64,000 bases of DNA from Desulfitobacterium_A sp034927245 (GCF_034927245.1 NZ_JAYFQK010000038.1:62001-126000); one strand, 5' to 3'. Numbered from the stretch's first letter, positions 25,144 through 33,999 are shown. Notes: generated from the letters alone by a model not told the origin. Made by a program: numbers and translations.

Positions 25144-25188
25144 AGCGCACATAGAAACCATGCACGTACAAAGCACACCCTAATGTCA

Positions 25189-25611
25189 TCACGGTCTCGC
25201 CTGTGGGTTGAACCGTGCGGCATCCTTTTTGTACCATGAGGCAGTTAGGTTCTTAACGTCGAGGGTCATTTTCGTCCAGTATTCACATCGCCGGATGTCG
25301 ATGTATCCCTGCTCCATCGCAATGTCGAGGAACGTTAAGAAGATTTTGCAATTAGTCATCACCTCGCGCTGAAGTGAAAGCCTCCGTTCCGTTTCAGCCG
25401 CGCTCTTGGGGTATATCTCGTTTGCCGCGATGATGTCATGCAGAATATCGAGGGCGACGTTCTGCATCCGCTGGCAAAGCGTAAACCGCACCTTTTTGGG
25501 GAATAGCGAGGTGTTGTTCGTGAGCGTGAGCGTGTGGTTTAAGAGGTCTTTTGCTTTGGTGATGACGGTTAAGTCACCCTGTCTGTTTGTTGGTGCTGAC
25601 GTAGTGGACAC
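25189..25611 (-). CDS. avd: DGR accessory variability determinant (Avd), four-helix bundle
   Basis: 140 residues, all helical and basic, with VRFTLCQRMQNVALDILHDI and REVMTNCKIFLTFLDIAMEQ, as in the Avd/four-helix-bundle family that binds the DGR reverse transcriptase and template RNA as a pentamer. The start GTG at 25611 overlaps the end of the preceding gene by 43 bp and sits in an AGGAGGTG context, so it is probably translationally coupled. The template repeat begins about 45 bp after its stop. The family is firm by position and composition. Confidence 0.9.
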   Translation of the reverse strand: MSTTSAPTNRQGDLTVITKAKDLLNHTLTLTNNTSLFPKKVRFTLCQRMQNVALDILHDIIAANEIYPKSAAETERRLSLQREVMTNCKIFLTFLDIAMEQGYIDIRRCEYWTKMTLDVKNLTASWYKKDAARFNPQARP

Positions 25612-25835
25612 CTCCTCTGCTTGATGGTATCCACCTCCTCCTGTGTCATGCCGTCAATGTAGAGAACACCCTCTTTCGCGTCGATGCGGATTGCTATCGG
25701 TCGCCCGTCGTAGGTCGTTCCCTCGATGCGGAGACCGCTCTTTTTGTCGCAGGGGCATGGCGTTTGTGTCTCCGCTATAAGGGTGGCAATCAGGCAGGAG
25801 GCTCTTTCTTCAGTGACGGCTACCTTAGCTTGCAT
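25569..25835 (-). CDS. Small conserved-type phage protein between tail fibre and avd
   Basis: 88 residues from ATG 25835, which lies inside the end of the tail fibre gene and has GAGG 6 bases upstream; ATG 25880 is an alternative. It has CPCDKKSG and a compact beta segment (LRIEGTTYDGRPIAIRID, KEGVLYIDGM). I do not recognise the family. It overlaps both neighbours, so it is part of the tail-fibre/DGR operon. It could be a fibre chaperone or a DGR accessory; neither is shown. Confidence 0.65.
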   Translation of the reverse strand: MQAKVAVTEERASCLIATLIAETQTPCPCDKKSGLRIEGTTYDGRPIAIRIDAKEGVLYIDGMTQEEVDTIKQRRCPLRQHQQTDRVT

Positions 25836-26532
25836 TGCCAGCCTCAATTCTGCGAGCGGATTGGTTGTACACGCCGTCATCGATTCGCACATTCGACAGG
25901 GTGAGGAAGTCCGCCGCAAAGGTAATGCCTCCGGGCATATCTCCGCTTACGAGGTCGTTTAGCAGTGCGATGTCGGCGGTCTGCTTGTCGAGGGTGTCCT
26001 GAAGCCCGATGATGTCGCCGACGACGTGCGAGTGTCCGATGAGTGCATATTTTGCAAGGTCGACGGCACGGGCGAAAGCGTCCGGGTGGATGATGGCAGA
26101 CACCAGCGCGACGCCGCTCACCACGGTTATCAGGGTAAAGGTGGCGAGTTTGTTCACAGGGTCGCCCTCTGGTCTAATCCATTCAGGGTGCTGGGCGAGG
26201 GTTAGGTAGGTGTAGCCGATTTCACCCTCGTCGGGGTCTGCCGCCCAGAGCATGAGTTCCGTCGCATTGAAGCCCTGCTCCAGCCCCAAACTGATGACCT
26301 GTGCCACGACCGAGACCTCCCCGCTCTGGGGGTTGTCGATGGCGGCTATCATGCCATCCATCTCGTAGTGCGCGAGGTTTGTCATCTTCTCCGGGGTCAG
26401 TCCCTCCGGGACAGTGCCAGATCCGACTGTCACCTTGGTGAATGTGAGTTGCCCTTTTGACGCGAGCAGCTTCGCGATGAGGGCTTTGCCTTTTTCGGTC
26501 AAGTAGCTGCCGTCAGCATAAAGCTGTGCCAT
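25825..26532 (-). CDS. Tail-collar type tail fibre protein
   Basis: About 235 residues. The N-terminus MAQLYADGSYLTEKGKALIAKLL and FTKVTVGSGTVPEGLTPEKM match the collar-fibre attachment domain (DUF3751-like) of contractile phages; GHSHVVGDIIGLQDTL is a typical fibre segment. ATG 26532 is chosen for its spacing to AAAGGAGG. It probably attaches receptor-binding parts to the baseplate. It lies between baseplate genes and the DGR. Confidence 0.85.
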   Translation of the reverse strand: MAQLYADGSYLTEKGKALIAKLLASKGQLTFTKVTVGSGTVPEGLTPEKMTNLAHYEMDGMIAAIDNPQSGEVSVVAQVISLGLEQGFNATELMLWAADPDEGEIGYTYLTLAQHPEWIRPEGDPVNKLATFTLITVVSGVALVSAIIHPDAFARAVDLAKYALIGHSHVVGDIIGLQDTLDKQTADIALLNDLVSGDMPGGITFAADFLTLSNVRIDDGVYNQSARRIEAGNAS

Positions 26533-26548
26533 TGTCATGTCCTCCTTT

Positions 26549-27232
26549 TTAATTCGCCGGGCGTACTGTAATCTCGGCGTATTCGTAGGTCGCTTGGTTC
26601 ATATGCGCGGTGCGTTCGAATGTGCGGGTGGGGTTGACCGGGCGCAGTGTGATTTCCGCATACTCGGTACAAGCGGTGTTTATGACCGCGCTGTTCTGGT
26701 ATCGGCGATAGGTGCGGAAAATGAGCCGCGTTCCTACGCCCGCCGCGACGATACGTTTCATCATCTGGGCGATGATTTCTGCCGTATCGAGCCGCGCTGC
26801 GTCCAGTAATGCCTCGTCAATGTAAATCCACACCTTGGCGGGGAAAACCTCACGGAGTTCCACGTTTTCGGGTGGGATGTCGAAAAGCGAGGCGGCGGCT
26901 TTTATCACGGTGTCGATGTCGCCGCCTGAAAGCAGGGAAATCATCTTAACCTTGATAAGGAGCCGCAGGAAGGGGTCGGGCGAACCGTTGCGCTTCACGC
27001 CGAAGTTCGCCGCGTAGCGGTCAAGAACCGCGCCCCTTGCGTTGTCTATGTCGTCCCAGAGCCGCATCTTCTCGGTCTGCTCTTGGATGATTTTCAGACC
27101 GAAGTCGAAGGTAGAGAACAGCCTCCCGATGTTGGTGTCCATCGGGAGGCTGTGGTAGGCGTTCCGCAGGTCTTTGCGGTTGTATCCGCTCGTCAGTGCG
27201 TCGAGCATTGTCCTAAGAAATCCCTCGCTCAT
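26549..27232 (-). CDS. Baseplate/tail protein, YmfQ (DUF2313)-like
   Basis: 227 residues, starting LRTMLDALTSGYNRKDLRNAY. It has the order and composition of the YmfQ/gp48-like protein that always follows baseplate J in Mu- and PBSX-type phages. The C-terminus holds two similar segments, EYAEITLRPVNPTRTFERTA and YEYAEITVRPAN, a small duplication that may be a fibre-binding strand. It overlaps baseplate J by 4 bp (ATGA). Confidence 0.85.
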   Translation of the reverse strand: MSEGFLRTMLDALTSGYNRKDLRNAYHSLPMDTNIGRLFSTFDFGLKIIQEQTEKMRLWDDIDNARGAVLDRYAANFGVKRNGSPDPFLRLLIKVKMISLLSGGDIDTVIKAAASLFDIPPENVELREVFPAKVWIYIDEALLDAARLDTAEIIAQMMKRIVAAGVGTRLIFRTYRRYQNSAVINTACTEYAEITLRPVNPTRTFERTAHMNQATYEYAEITVRPAN

Positions 27233-28410
27233 GTGACAGTCACCTTCCCCTCGTCGGTGACGGCTTTTTGGCGGCTCGTTATGGGGATGTTTTCTACGCT
27301 GTAGTTGATGCCGTCTCCGCTGATTTCGAGGTCGAAATCGACCACGCCAGACACGGAGTAAATCGGGGTGGGGATGCGGTTAAAAATCACGCTCTCCCCG
27401 ATGGTAAGCCCGCCCTTAGCATCGCCGCCGATGTAGGAGACGAGGGCTTGTTTTATCTGCTCTATGCCGTCGACGGGGAACCTGCGGGGGTCGGTCTGCA
27501 GGTTGGTGACGCGGATGTAAACAGGGACGGGCACGGGTCGGCTGAAGCTGATGTTGTAGGTCATGCCGCTGGCGGAAACGACCGGGACGGTCGTGTTGCC
27601 ATGCGTCCGTATGCCAGCAGCTTTGCGCTTGAATATCTGCATCGCCACGTCCCCGTCCAGCCCGCCGTAGATGACCGCCTCGAATGCATGAGGCGGGATT
27701 CCGTCCGCATCTGGCTCGTCGGTGTCGTTCTCATAAACGACCGCACTGTACACGCCCTCCACGTTCTGGAGGATTTCGCCGCTGATTGCGTCGGCGTTTA
27801 CGCCGCCAGCGTAGTCCACTGATTCGTAGTACCTCTCCCTGTATTCTGGGTCGGTCTCTGTGTTGCGTCCGCCGTCGAAATCCGCAGGGTTAGTCACCGC
27901 CGTGATGCCCTCCATTGGGTTGACAATGGAAGTAATGGTTCCGGCAGCCGTGTTGCCGTCCGGCCCTGCGAGTGTCGCTTGCGCCGGGAGAGTGACGGTG
28001 CCGTTAGCGATGGTTCCCTCCGCCATCACGACGTACTGCGTTCCTGCGGTGGTCGCGGCGAGCCATCCTACGGGTACGGTCGCGCCGTCCGTGCCACTTA
28101 TCTGGAGGTACCCGACAGCCTTTTGCGCCGGAAGGAGCCGGAGACCTATCGCCTTGCCGAGGTTGTATAAGCTGGTGCCGACCGACGTATCCACAAAACG
28201 GCTGTTATAAACGTCCTCAATTGTGGAAAACAAGAGGTTTAATGCCCATGCGAACAAGCGCAGGAAAAGTCCAAGCGGGGAGCGTACGGTAAGGTTCGCC
28301 TTGGTGCCGAACAGTTCCCGCGCCTTGTGTTCGAGCGCGTCCAGAAGTTCGGCGTAGGTTGGGCGGCGGAAACCTCGGTCTGTCAGCCCCCAATCGTTAA
28401 TGTCCGCCAT
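27229..28410 (-). CDS. Baseplate J-like protein
   Basis: 393 residues, the baseplate wedge component of Mu gp47 / P2 gpJ type. Landmarks: SRFVDTSVGTSLYNLGKAIG near residue 65, FDGGRNTETDPEYRERYYES near 175, and the mid-protein VVYENDTDEPDADGIPPHAF. It assembles with the gp25-like protein encoded just upstream; the start overlaps that stop (TGATG). Confidence 0.95.
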   Translation of the reverse strand: MADINDWGLTDRGFRRPTYAELLDALEHKARELFGTKANLTVRSPLGLFLRLFAWALNLLFSTIEDVYNSRFVDTSVGTSLYNLGKAIGLRLLPAQKAVGYLQISGTDGATVPVGWLAATTAGTQYVVMAEGTIANGTVTLPAQATLAGPDGNTAAGTITSIVNPMEGITAVTNPADFDGGRNTETDPEYRERYYESVDYAGGVNADAISGEILQNVEGVYSAVVYENDTDEPDADGIPPHAFEAVIYGGLDGDVAMQIFKRKAAGIRTHGNTTVPVVSASGMTYNISFSRPVPVPVYIRVTNLQTDPRRFPVDGIEQIKQALVSYIGGDAKGGLTIGESVIFNRIPTPIYSVSGVVDFDLEISGDGINYSVENIPITSRQKAVTDEGKVTVT

Positions 28411-28784
28411 CAGGTCTTCACCTCCATTCCTATTTTTCTGCCGCTGTACAGCGTCGCGTTAAACGCTGCGCTTACGGTTTTGTCGCCGATTTCGGCGGTC
28501 ACATCATCTACCTGCGCCACGTCAGTCTCTTGGAAGATTGCCTCGCGCAGGACTTCTCCGACCTCGTCTTCCGGCAGTTCGTGAGGCTTCTTACCGAGAA
28601 TGCGGTCGTATTCAGTACCGTGGGTATCGTCGAGAAAAAACTCTCCTTTCCACGTCTGGAGCGTCAGCCGGACGCACTGGGCGGTGGTCTCGTCGCCGTA
28701 TATCTGCTCCATGTTCCCGTTCTCGTCGAGGACGAGGTCGCGGGTGTTAGGGTCAATGCGTAGGGTCATGTTTTCATCTGCCAT
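28410..28784 (-). CDS. Baseplate wedge protein, gp25-like (DUF2634/XkdS)
   Basis: 124 residues. It has DPNTRDLVLDENGNMEQIYG, LTLQTWKGEFFLDDTHGTEY and LREAIFQETDVAQVDDVTAE, the pattern of gp25/W-like wedge proteins of contractile tails. It lies between the spike and baseplate J, the conserved order. Confidence 0.9.
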   Translation of the reverse strand: MADENMTLRIDPNTRDLVLDENGNMEQIYGDETTAQCVRLTLQTWKGEFFLDDTHGTEYDRILGKKPHELPEDEVGEVLREAIFQETDVAQVDDVTAEIGDKTVSAAFNATLYSGRKIGMEVKT

Positions 28785-28797
28785 CCGTCTGCCTCCT

Positions 28798-29433
28798 TTA
28801 CTGCGGCTTGCCCGTGGTACCGGGGCCGCTCTCTACGCCGCCGTGGACGTGATTTGCGAGGCTTATTCCGCTGGCGGTGGTATCACCTGCCACGGTCGCG
28901 TTCGCGTCGACAGAGGCGTTCCCTGTGGCGTGTACGTCGCCTTTTATCTCCACGTTGCCGACGAGGGTGATGGTGCCGGGTGTGACGGCTATGTAGGTGC
29001 TACCGTCTGCGGTGGCGATGACCGCCGCTCCGTCTGGCAGTCCGCCCACAGGAGCATTTCCAGGGACGATGCCGCCAATAAACACCGCGTCGCTCGTCGA
29101 GTGGTTGCGCTCGGTGTTCGGTTCGCTCTCCTTGCCATCGGCGACCGCCTTGTCGATGTCGTGGTCGATGTAGACCACCAGTCCGATGTCGCCCGCCTGT
29201 ATCCACGGGCGGAAGACAAAGCCGCCGCTTTTGGTCGCGGCGACAGGAACGCCAAGGACGGGCGGCTGGCTCTGGTATGTGCCATTTTCGAGGTGCTTCG
29301 ATAGAGGCTGAACGTCGACGGTCATCTTGGCGGGGTCAAATCCCGTAACCTTGACGATGGCGGCCACGTTGACCGCCTCTTTGGTTTGCTTATCCTGTTG
29401 TTGCTGGTACCGCATTGGGTTGACGTTCTTCAT
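28798..29433 (-). CDS. Baseplate spike protein, Gp138/gpV-like
   Basis: 211 residues. The N-terminal half is an OB-like domain (VNVAAIVKVTGFDPAKMTVD, GDIGLVVYIDHDIDKAV) as in Gp138. The C-terminal half is repetitive beta-helix (GNVEIKGDVHATGNASVDAN) ending near HVHGGVESGPGTTGKPQ, whose His-x-His can hold the metal at the tip of a membrane-piercing spike. It overlaps the preceding hub gene by 4 bp. Confidence 0.88.
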   Translation of the reverse strand: MKNVNPMRYQQQQDKQTKEAVNVAAIVKVTGFDPAKMTVDVQPLSKHLENGTYQSQPPVLGVPVAATKSGGFVFRPWIQAGDIGLVVYIDHDIDKAVADGKESEPNTERNHSTSDAVFIGGIVPGNAPVGGLPDGAAVIATADGSTYIAVTPGTITLVGNVEIKGDVHATGNASVDANATVAGDTTASGISLANHVHGGVESGPGTTGKPQ

Positions 29434-30272
29434 ACTGGACGCACCTCCATTTCCGTCTTCCAGTCGCCGCTCCTGCTGCCGATGTGCCGCCCGCGCACGA
29501 CCATGAAGCGACCATTGAGGCTCTGGCTTTGGATTTTTATTAAATCGGCCGGCCCGATGTGGTAGTTCAGGAGGCTTGCGCGGGTCTTCAGCTTTTCTTC
29601 TTTCTCCGCCGTTGGGGTCTTGGTGTTTAAGGCGGTTTCGATGGGGATGACCTCGTCCTCGTCGGTCGCTTTGAGTAGTCCTGTCTGTGCCGAGAGCAGG
29701 TATCCTTTGTTCACGCCTGTGTCTGGTTTGTTGACGATAAGCTGCCCGGTTGGACGTATCAGCATCCGGCTCTTGCAGTCGCTCACGATGATGTCTTTTA
29801 GCACATCTTTTAGCTTGCCACGGCAGACGCGCCCGCGCGGGTAGGTCTTATTTTCGGCGAGTTCAAAGGCTCCGACCTCCAGCCCGAAGATGTTGAAAAG
29901 GTCGGTCAGCATCGCCTTGGCGGTGATGCTCTGCTTGTAGGTCTTATTCACCTGAGCCGACAGCCACTCGTCGAGGGCTACGGTCGCAGTGATTTTGGTC
30001 GTCCAGTCTGTGGCGTCCTTTTTGTGGGACAGGGCGGCGGCCTTTCCGACGAACAGGCACCCGATGTCTCCCTCGTATCCGGCATTGATGATGATGGGAT
30101 CGCCCCGCTTGATGCTATTGCGCGTGTCCGCTGACAGGTTGGTTGCGGTGATGGTTGCCGTCGTCAGTTCTTCGCTGTCCTCAAACGGGATTTCAAACGA
30201 GAAGTTCAGGGTGTCCAGCGTGTATCTCCGCGTTCCAATCTGGAGCGTTGCGTCGCGTATCCAGAAGTCCAT
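29430..30272 (-). CDS. Tail hub protein, late-control gpD/XkdQ-like
   Basis: 280 residues. It starts WIRDATLQIGTRRYTLDTLN and has beta-rich segments typical of hub proteins that cap the tail tube (VALDEWLSAQVNKTYKQSITAKAM, shown in part). YHIGPADLIKIQSQSLNGRF near the end matches the third hub domain. It follows the baseplate plug gene directly and precedes the spike, as in Mu/PBSX-like orders. Confidence 0.82.
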   Translation of the reverse strand: MDFWIRDATLQIGTRRYTLDTLNFSFEIPFEDSEELTTATITATNLSADTRNSIKRGDPIIINAGYEGDIGCLFVGKAAALSHKKDATDWTTKITATVALDEWLSAQVNKTYKQSITAKAMLTDLFNIFGLEVGAFELAENKTYPRGRVCRGKLKDVLKDIIVSDCKSRMLIRPTGQLIVNKPDTGVNKGYLLSAQTGLLKATDEDEVIPIETALNTKTPTAEKEEKLKTRASLLNYHIGPADLIKIQSQSLNGRFMVVRGRHIGSRSGDWKTEMEVRPV

Positions 30273-30629
30273 TTACTCCACCCGCCTTTCGTGGAGGTAG
30301 AGCCGCACTGCTTTCCCGAAGTTACCCTCTGTGACCGTGCTGATGTCCTCGTCCGTGAGGCATTGGGGGATGATGACGGGTAAGGGGAAGCGTTCGTCTT
30401 CGATGCTTCCGAAAAGTGGGCGACCGTACCGTATCGGGTCTCCGAATGCCAGCACCTCGCCCGTGGTCGTGATGAGGTCTACGGTGAAAAATCCGCCGAC
30501 CTCGTTGTACTTGACGGTGAGGGTGAAAGTCTTGTCTATGAGTTTGACCGAGAAGGTGTACGGCACCTTTTCGGTATCAATGTCGATGTAGGTGACCTCG
30601 TTGCCGAGGTCTATAAGTTGCAGAGCCAT
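30273..30629 (-). CDS. Baseplate plug protein
   Basis: 118 residues, beta-rich, with IDIDTEKVPYTFSVKLIDKT and FGDPIRYGRPLFGSIEDERF, typical of the small plug/Pam3 gp18-like protein encoded between tape measure and hub genes. It ends one base before the hub start. The role in closing the tail tube is inferred from the family. Confidence 0.78.
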   Translation of the reverse strand: MALQLIDLGNEVTYIDIDTEKVPYTFSVKLIDKTFTLTVKYNEVGGFFTVDLITTTGEVLAFGDPIRYGRPLFGSIEDERFPLPVIIPQCLTDEDISTVTEGNFGKAVRLYLHERRVE

Positions 30630-30642
30630 GCCGTCGCCTCCT

Positions 30643-31233
30643 TTACTTCACGCCACTGTAGCTGGGCGTTTTACGCGTCGCAGGGCCGCTGTTGCTGTTG
30701 CCCTTGTACGAGTTGACGTAGTTGGCGTAGGCTTTACCGCTCACCGTTTGGGTGACGATGGTCTTAGTCCCTGCGTTTGCGGTTTTTTTCGATTGCTTGT
30801 TGGATGATTTTCCTGCATCCTGTTGTGTCATCAGCGGCATCTCTCCGACTTCGACGCGCTCGGACGAGGCAATGATGATTTCCTGAAACTGCGCCCTAAA
30901 TGCGCACCCGTCCTTGTTTTTGGCGTTGTAGTCGAACGAGAGCGAGGTGATGACGAGGTTCGATATGCGGCTCCGCCCGGTGTAGGTCAGAATGTCGCGC
31001 TTGTCGCGCATATTCTTCAGCGCGGTCACCGCCTTTTCTCCGCCGATGATGGTGCCGGACACGCTGAACCTCGCCGTCTCATTGACGATGTGGTCAGTGA
31101 TGTCGGAGCCGCTCTCGACGGGGTTGGAGGTGACCTTGCTGGTAAGGCTTAGGCTCTCGGTCTGAATGTTGCCGTTGTCGTCGGGTGTGAAGCGGACAGT
31201 GCCGCTTTTTCTACCTTGGATGGTGTATGCCAT
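30643..31233 (-). CDS. Tail protein after tape measure, Dit-like N-terminal domain (DUF6046-like)
   Basis: 196 residues. Residues 1-130 are beta-rich (VRFTPDDNGNIQTESLSLTS, SNLVITSLSFDYNAKNKDG), and the rest is a low-complexity Lys/Ser/Thr tail. Position directly behind the tape measure fits a tube-initiator or LysM-less XkdP-like role. I recognise the type only by place and fold, so the name is tentative. Confidence 0.68.
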   Translation of the reverse strand: MAYTIQGRKSGTVRFTPDDNGNIQTESLSLTSKVTSNPVESGSDITDHIVNETARFSVSGTIIGGEKAVTALKNMRDKRDILTYTGRSRISNLVITSLSFDYNAKNKDGCAFRAQFQEIIIASSERVEVGEMPLMTQQDAGKSSNKQSKKTANAGTKTIVTQTVSGKAYANYVNSYKGNSNSGPATRKTPSYSGVK

Positions 31234-31247
31234 GCTCGGTCACCTCC

Positions 31248-33743
31248 TTATGCGTATGCGTTCTTAAGGGACATTGTGGTTAATTCATCCTGCCGCGCTT
31301 CCTCATACAGGCTCTTAAACGTCGTTTTTAGCTTCGCCATCATCTCGTCGATGACCGCGCTGTCGGCGTTGCCCTGAATGGTGATTTGGATTTGCGGCGG
31401 GGCGTAGATCGCCGTAGTACTGCTGGTGTTGTTGGTTGTCGCGCCCGCTATGAGGCGGTCGCTCTTGTCTGCTGGGATTATCGCGCTGCCGGACGGGAGG
31501 AATGCGACCTCACCGCCGCGCTCATTGATGCGCGTCCAGCCGCCCTCGAAGTCGTCCGTGCCGCTGGCGTGTCCGGGGATGCTCGCTCCCGATACGCTGA
31601 TGTTCGCATTGTTCACACCCTGCGCCGCTGAAGCTATGCTCCTGAACGCCTCGACGATTTTCTTTGCGCCCATCTCGGCGGCATTGGTCATGCGCGTCCA
31701 CGCTTCCTCGGCGTTTATCGCCATCGTGGAGTAGGTGCTGGTCGCCTCCGCGCCCATCAGTTGGAGATTGAGGTCGCTGATGTCCTTGGTGGCGATGATG
31801 TTCTCCTGTGCGGCGGTGTTCGCCTGTGCCGACGCAGTGGCGATGTCCTTGGTGTAGGAGGACGTGTCCACGGCGAGCGTGGTCTCTTTGCTTGTCGCCT
31901 CGCCCAGTCCGTTCACGGCTCCGTTTAGTCCTTCGACTTCTTTTTTGCTCTCTTTCGCGCCTCCGAAAAGGTTTGAAAAGAAGCCCACGACCTTGCCTAC
32001 GCCGTCCGCGAGCCAGCCAATGGTCTTTCCTAAAACGTCAGCTATCACTCCCAGCACGTCACCGATGACCTCCAAAACAGGAGACAAAGCCTCCAAAATG
32101 GGTGCCACCAGCCCCAAAAGCTGGGCGATGGGCGGGAGGATGGCTTCGGCTATCTGCTTGATGACTGGCATCAGCGTCTGGATGATGGGAACGAGGGCAT
32201 CAAAAATGCTAAGTATCGGAGGTAGCAGGGTGTCCACAAGCACTTTCAGGATTTCCGCCAGCGGCGGGAGTATCGCCTGTGCCAGCGAATTGAAAACCTG
32301 CAGAAGCGGTGTCACGGCTTTGAAAACCGTACCGAGAACGTCTACCAATATTGGCAGGAGGGTCATGCCGAGTTCAGTTATAATCGGCATTGCTTGCGAC
32401 AGCCCGTCCGAGAGCATTTCTACCAGTCCCATCAGCATAGGCTCGATTCGCGGCCATGCGTCCATGATGACACCGAAGAATTTCTCGATGGCTGGGCTGA
32501 ATTTTGCGCCTGCGTCCTCCATGAAGTTCGCCCAGATACCTTTAAGGCTCTTTGTGCTGTTAACCAGACCGCCTGTCTGCTCGATGGCCGCTCGCTGAAC
32601 GTCTGCGCTCTGGTCGAGAATGGCGTTCATGCGAAGCTGCGCCTTGGTAGCGTCGTCCAGTTGGTCGATGTTGCCAGACAGCCCCAGCTTTAGGGCTTCC
32701 TCTTTCAGGGTTGCGTCGTCGAGGTTGAAGCCGTACTCCGCCAGTGCGGAGGTGTTTCCCTTTATCGCGTCCTGAAGGACGGATAGGGCTTCCGCGTCTT
32801 CCATCTTGAAAGCGTTCCCGAAGTCGTAGGCGAGGGAGGTGGTGATTTCCGACAGTTCCGTCGCCGCTTCTCCTGTGATGCCCAGTTCGGAGAACATGGC
32901 TTGGTTCTGAACAAGGAAACCTTTGACCTCGGTGGTGCTTCGATGTACTGCGTCGGCGTAACTGTTCGCCCAGTCCTGCGCGTCCGTCCCTGCAAAGAGA
33001 CGGTCGAATTTGGCGGCGGTATTTTCTGTTGCCTTGGCAGCATCGAGCGCGGAGCCGATGAAATCCTTTAGTGCATTCACGCCCGCCTTGATAGCTTCGA
33101 TGCCGAGGAACGCCTTAAACGCTCCCATCATCGCGTCTCTTATCTGATTGCCGCCTTTTTCGCCAGCCGCCCCCATGTCATTGAGGGCTTTCTCGGTCTT
33201 TTCGGACTGGTCTTCCACGCCTTTTTCGCTTTTCTCGGCAGCGTCGAAAGCCGCCGCCAGCTTGCTCTTGATGGTCTGTACCGGGTGCATAAAGGCGTTC
33301 CCGATGGTCTTCGCACCTTTCGATACGTTGTTTCGGAAACCGTCAAACTTTTTCCCGGTGAATGCAAGCGCACCCGACATTCCCTTTTGGAAACTCTGAG
33401 CGAGGGATTGTCCGTCCTTGATGGCGGCAGAGGTGGTCTTTCGGAAAGCTGCGCCGAACGATTCAGCATCTGCGCCCATTTTGCGGAAGCGGTCGCTTGC
33501 GTCGTCGCCCGCGTCGCGGAAATCCGCGCCCATACGAACGGCGGCGGCCCCTGCTTCGTTCGCCGCTCCTGCGCCTGACGCTCCCATGCCACTTAGGGCT
33601 TGGCTGACGTTCTGCGCTCCGACCTGCGCCTGTTGCTCCGCTCGGTCGATGCCCTCGATGCCTTTCTCGACCTTTTCAATGTCACCGAGAGCCTTTTCCG
33701 CGTCAAAGCCTATCCCGTAGGTCATTTCCCTGCTGTCTGCCAT
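31248..33743 (-). CDS. Tail tape measure protein
   Basis: 831 residues, the largest tail protein. It is helical and Ala/Lys-rich at the N-terminus (coiled coil), with long hydrophobic segments in the middle (ALVPIIQTLMPVIKQIAEAI, LGLVAPILEALSPVLEVIGD) and a Gly-rich GHASGTDDFEGGWTRINERG near the end, typical of tape measures. Its length sets tail length, so a tail on the order of 120 nm is expected by the usual 0.15 nm per residue (estimate). ATG 33743 has GGAGG 8 bases upstream. Confidence 0.95.
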   Translation of the reverse strand: MADSREMTYGIGFDAEKALGDIEKVEKGIEGIDRAEQQAQVGAQNVSQALSGMGASGAGAANEAGAAAVRMGADFRDAGDDASDRFRKMGADAESFGAAFRKTTSAAIKDGQSLAQSFQKGMSGALAFTGKKFDGFRNNVSKGAKTIGNAFMHPVQTIKSKLAAAFDAAEKSEKGVEDQSEKTEKALNDMGAAGEKGGNQIRDAMMGAFKAFLGIEAIKAGVNALKDFIGSALDAAKATENTAAKFDRLFAGTDAQDWANSYADAVHRSTTEVKGFLVQNQAMFSELGITGEAATELSEITTSLAYDFGNAFKMEDAEALSVLQDAIKGNTSALAEYGFNLDDATLKEEALKLGLSGNIDQLDDATKAQLRMNAILDQSADVQRAAIEQTGGLVNSTKSLKGIWANFMEDAGAKFSPAIEKFFGVIMDAWPRIEPMLMGLVEMLSDGLSQAMPIITELGMTLLPILVDVLGTVFKAVTPLLQVFNSLAQAILPPLAEILKVLVDTLLPPILSIFDALVPIIQTLMPVIKQIAEAILPPIAQLLGLVAPILEALSPVLEVIGDVLGVIADVLGKTIGWLADGVGKVVGFFSNLFGGAKESKKEVEGLNGAVNGLGEATSKETTLAVDTSSYTKDIATASAQANTAAQENIIATKDISDLNLQLMGAEATSTYSTMAINAEEAWTRMTNAAEMGAKKIVEAFRSIASAAQGVNNANISVSGASIPGHASGTDDFEGGWTRINERGGEVAFLPSGSAIIPADKSDRLIAGATTNNTSSTTAIYAPPQIQITIQGNADSAVIDEMMAKLKTTFKSLYEEARQDELTTMSLKNAYA

Positions 33744-33775
33744 CTCCATCACCTCCTTGTAAACGGCAAAACAGC

Positions 33776-33802
33776 CGCCCCTCCCGGAAAGGAAGGGCGG
33801 CT
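33776..33802 (-). terminator. Hairpin between tail chaperone and tape measure genes
   Basis: On the minus strand AGCCGCCC pairs with GGGGCGGCT around TTCCTTTCCGGGA, followed by GTTTTG. It may attenuate transcription between tail chaperone and tape measure, or protect mRNA; the T run is short. Confidence 0.5.
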
Positions 33803-33999
33803 ACCTGCCATTAATTTTTGTTCGCCATTCGTCTTGCCAAATGATACGCGCCTCGACCGCCTCGCGGTATTCTGCTAAGTCCATAGCCTTTAGTTCGGTG
33901 TAAGTTATACCCGGTCCGGCAAAGACAAAGCACCAGAATTCTTTATTGCGGCGGGCGCGTCGCTGTGCTTCTCCTACGTCCTGTTCACTCGCGAAGAAA
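33801..33999 (-). CDS. Tail assembly chaperone frameshift extension (gpGT-like), no start codon of its own
   Basis: Behind the stop of the tail chaperone (33985-33987) the +1 (equal to -2) frame stays open to TAG at 33801. From the previous stop in that frame to deep inside the product there is no ATG, GTG or TTG. The product (EQDVGEAQRRARRNKEFWCF and KAMDLAEYREAVEARIIWQD) has the look of the T part of G/GT tail chaperones. A TTTC at 33999-33996 allows tRNA-Phe to move from TTT to TTC. Expression as a frameshift fusion is inferred. Confidence 0.78.

Noticed and set aside
25011..25161. Short frame from ATG 25161 that reads TR in the same frame as the target genes
   Set aside because: Open because AAC-rich TRs contain no stops; the SD is poor and it would end shortly after TR. 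Probably incidental, though translation was not excluded.
24839..25237. 132-codon minus-strand frame covering the template repeat
   Set aside because: It is in a different frame from the targets, Arg/Gln-rich, and spans the terminator. The TR is treated as non-coding RNA.
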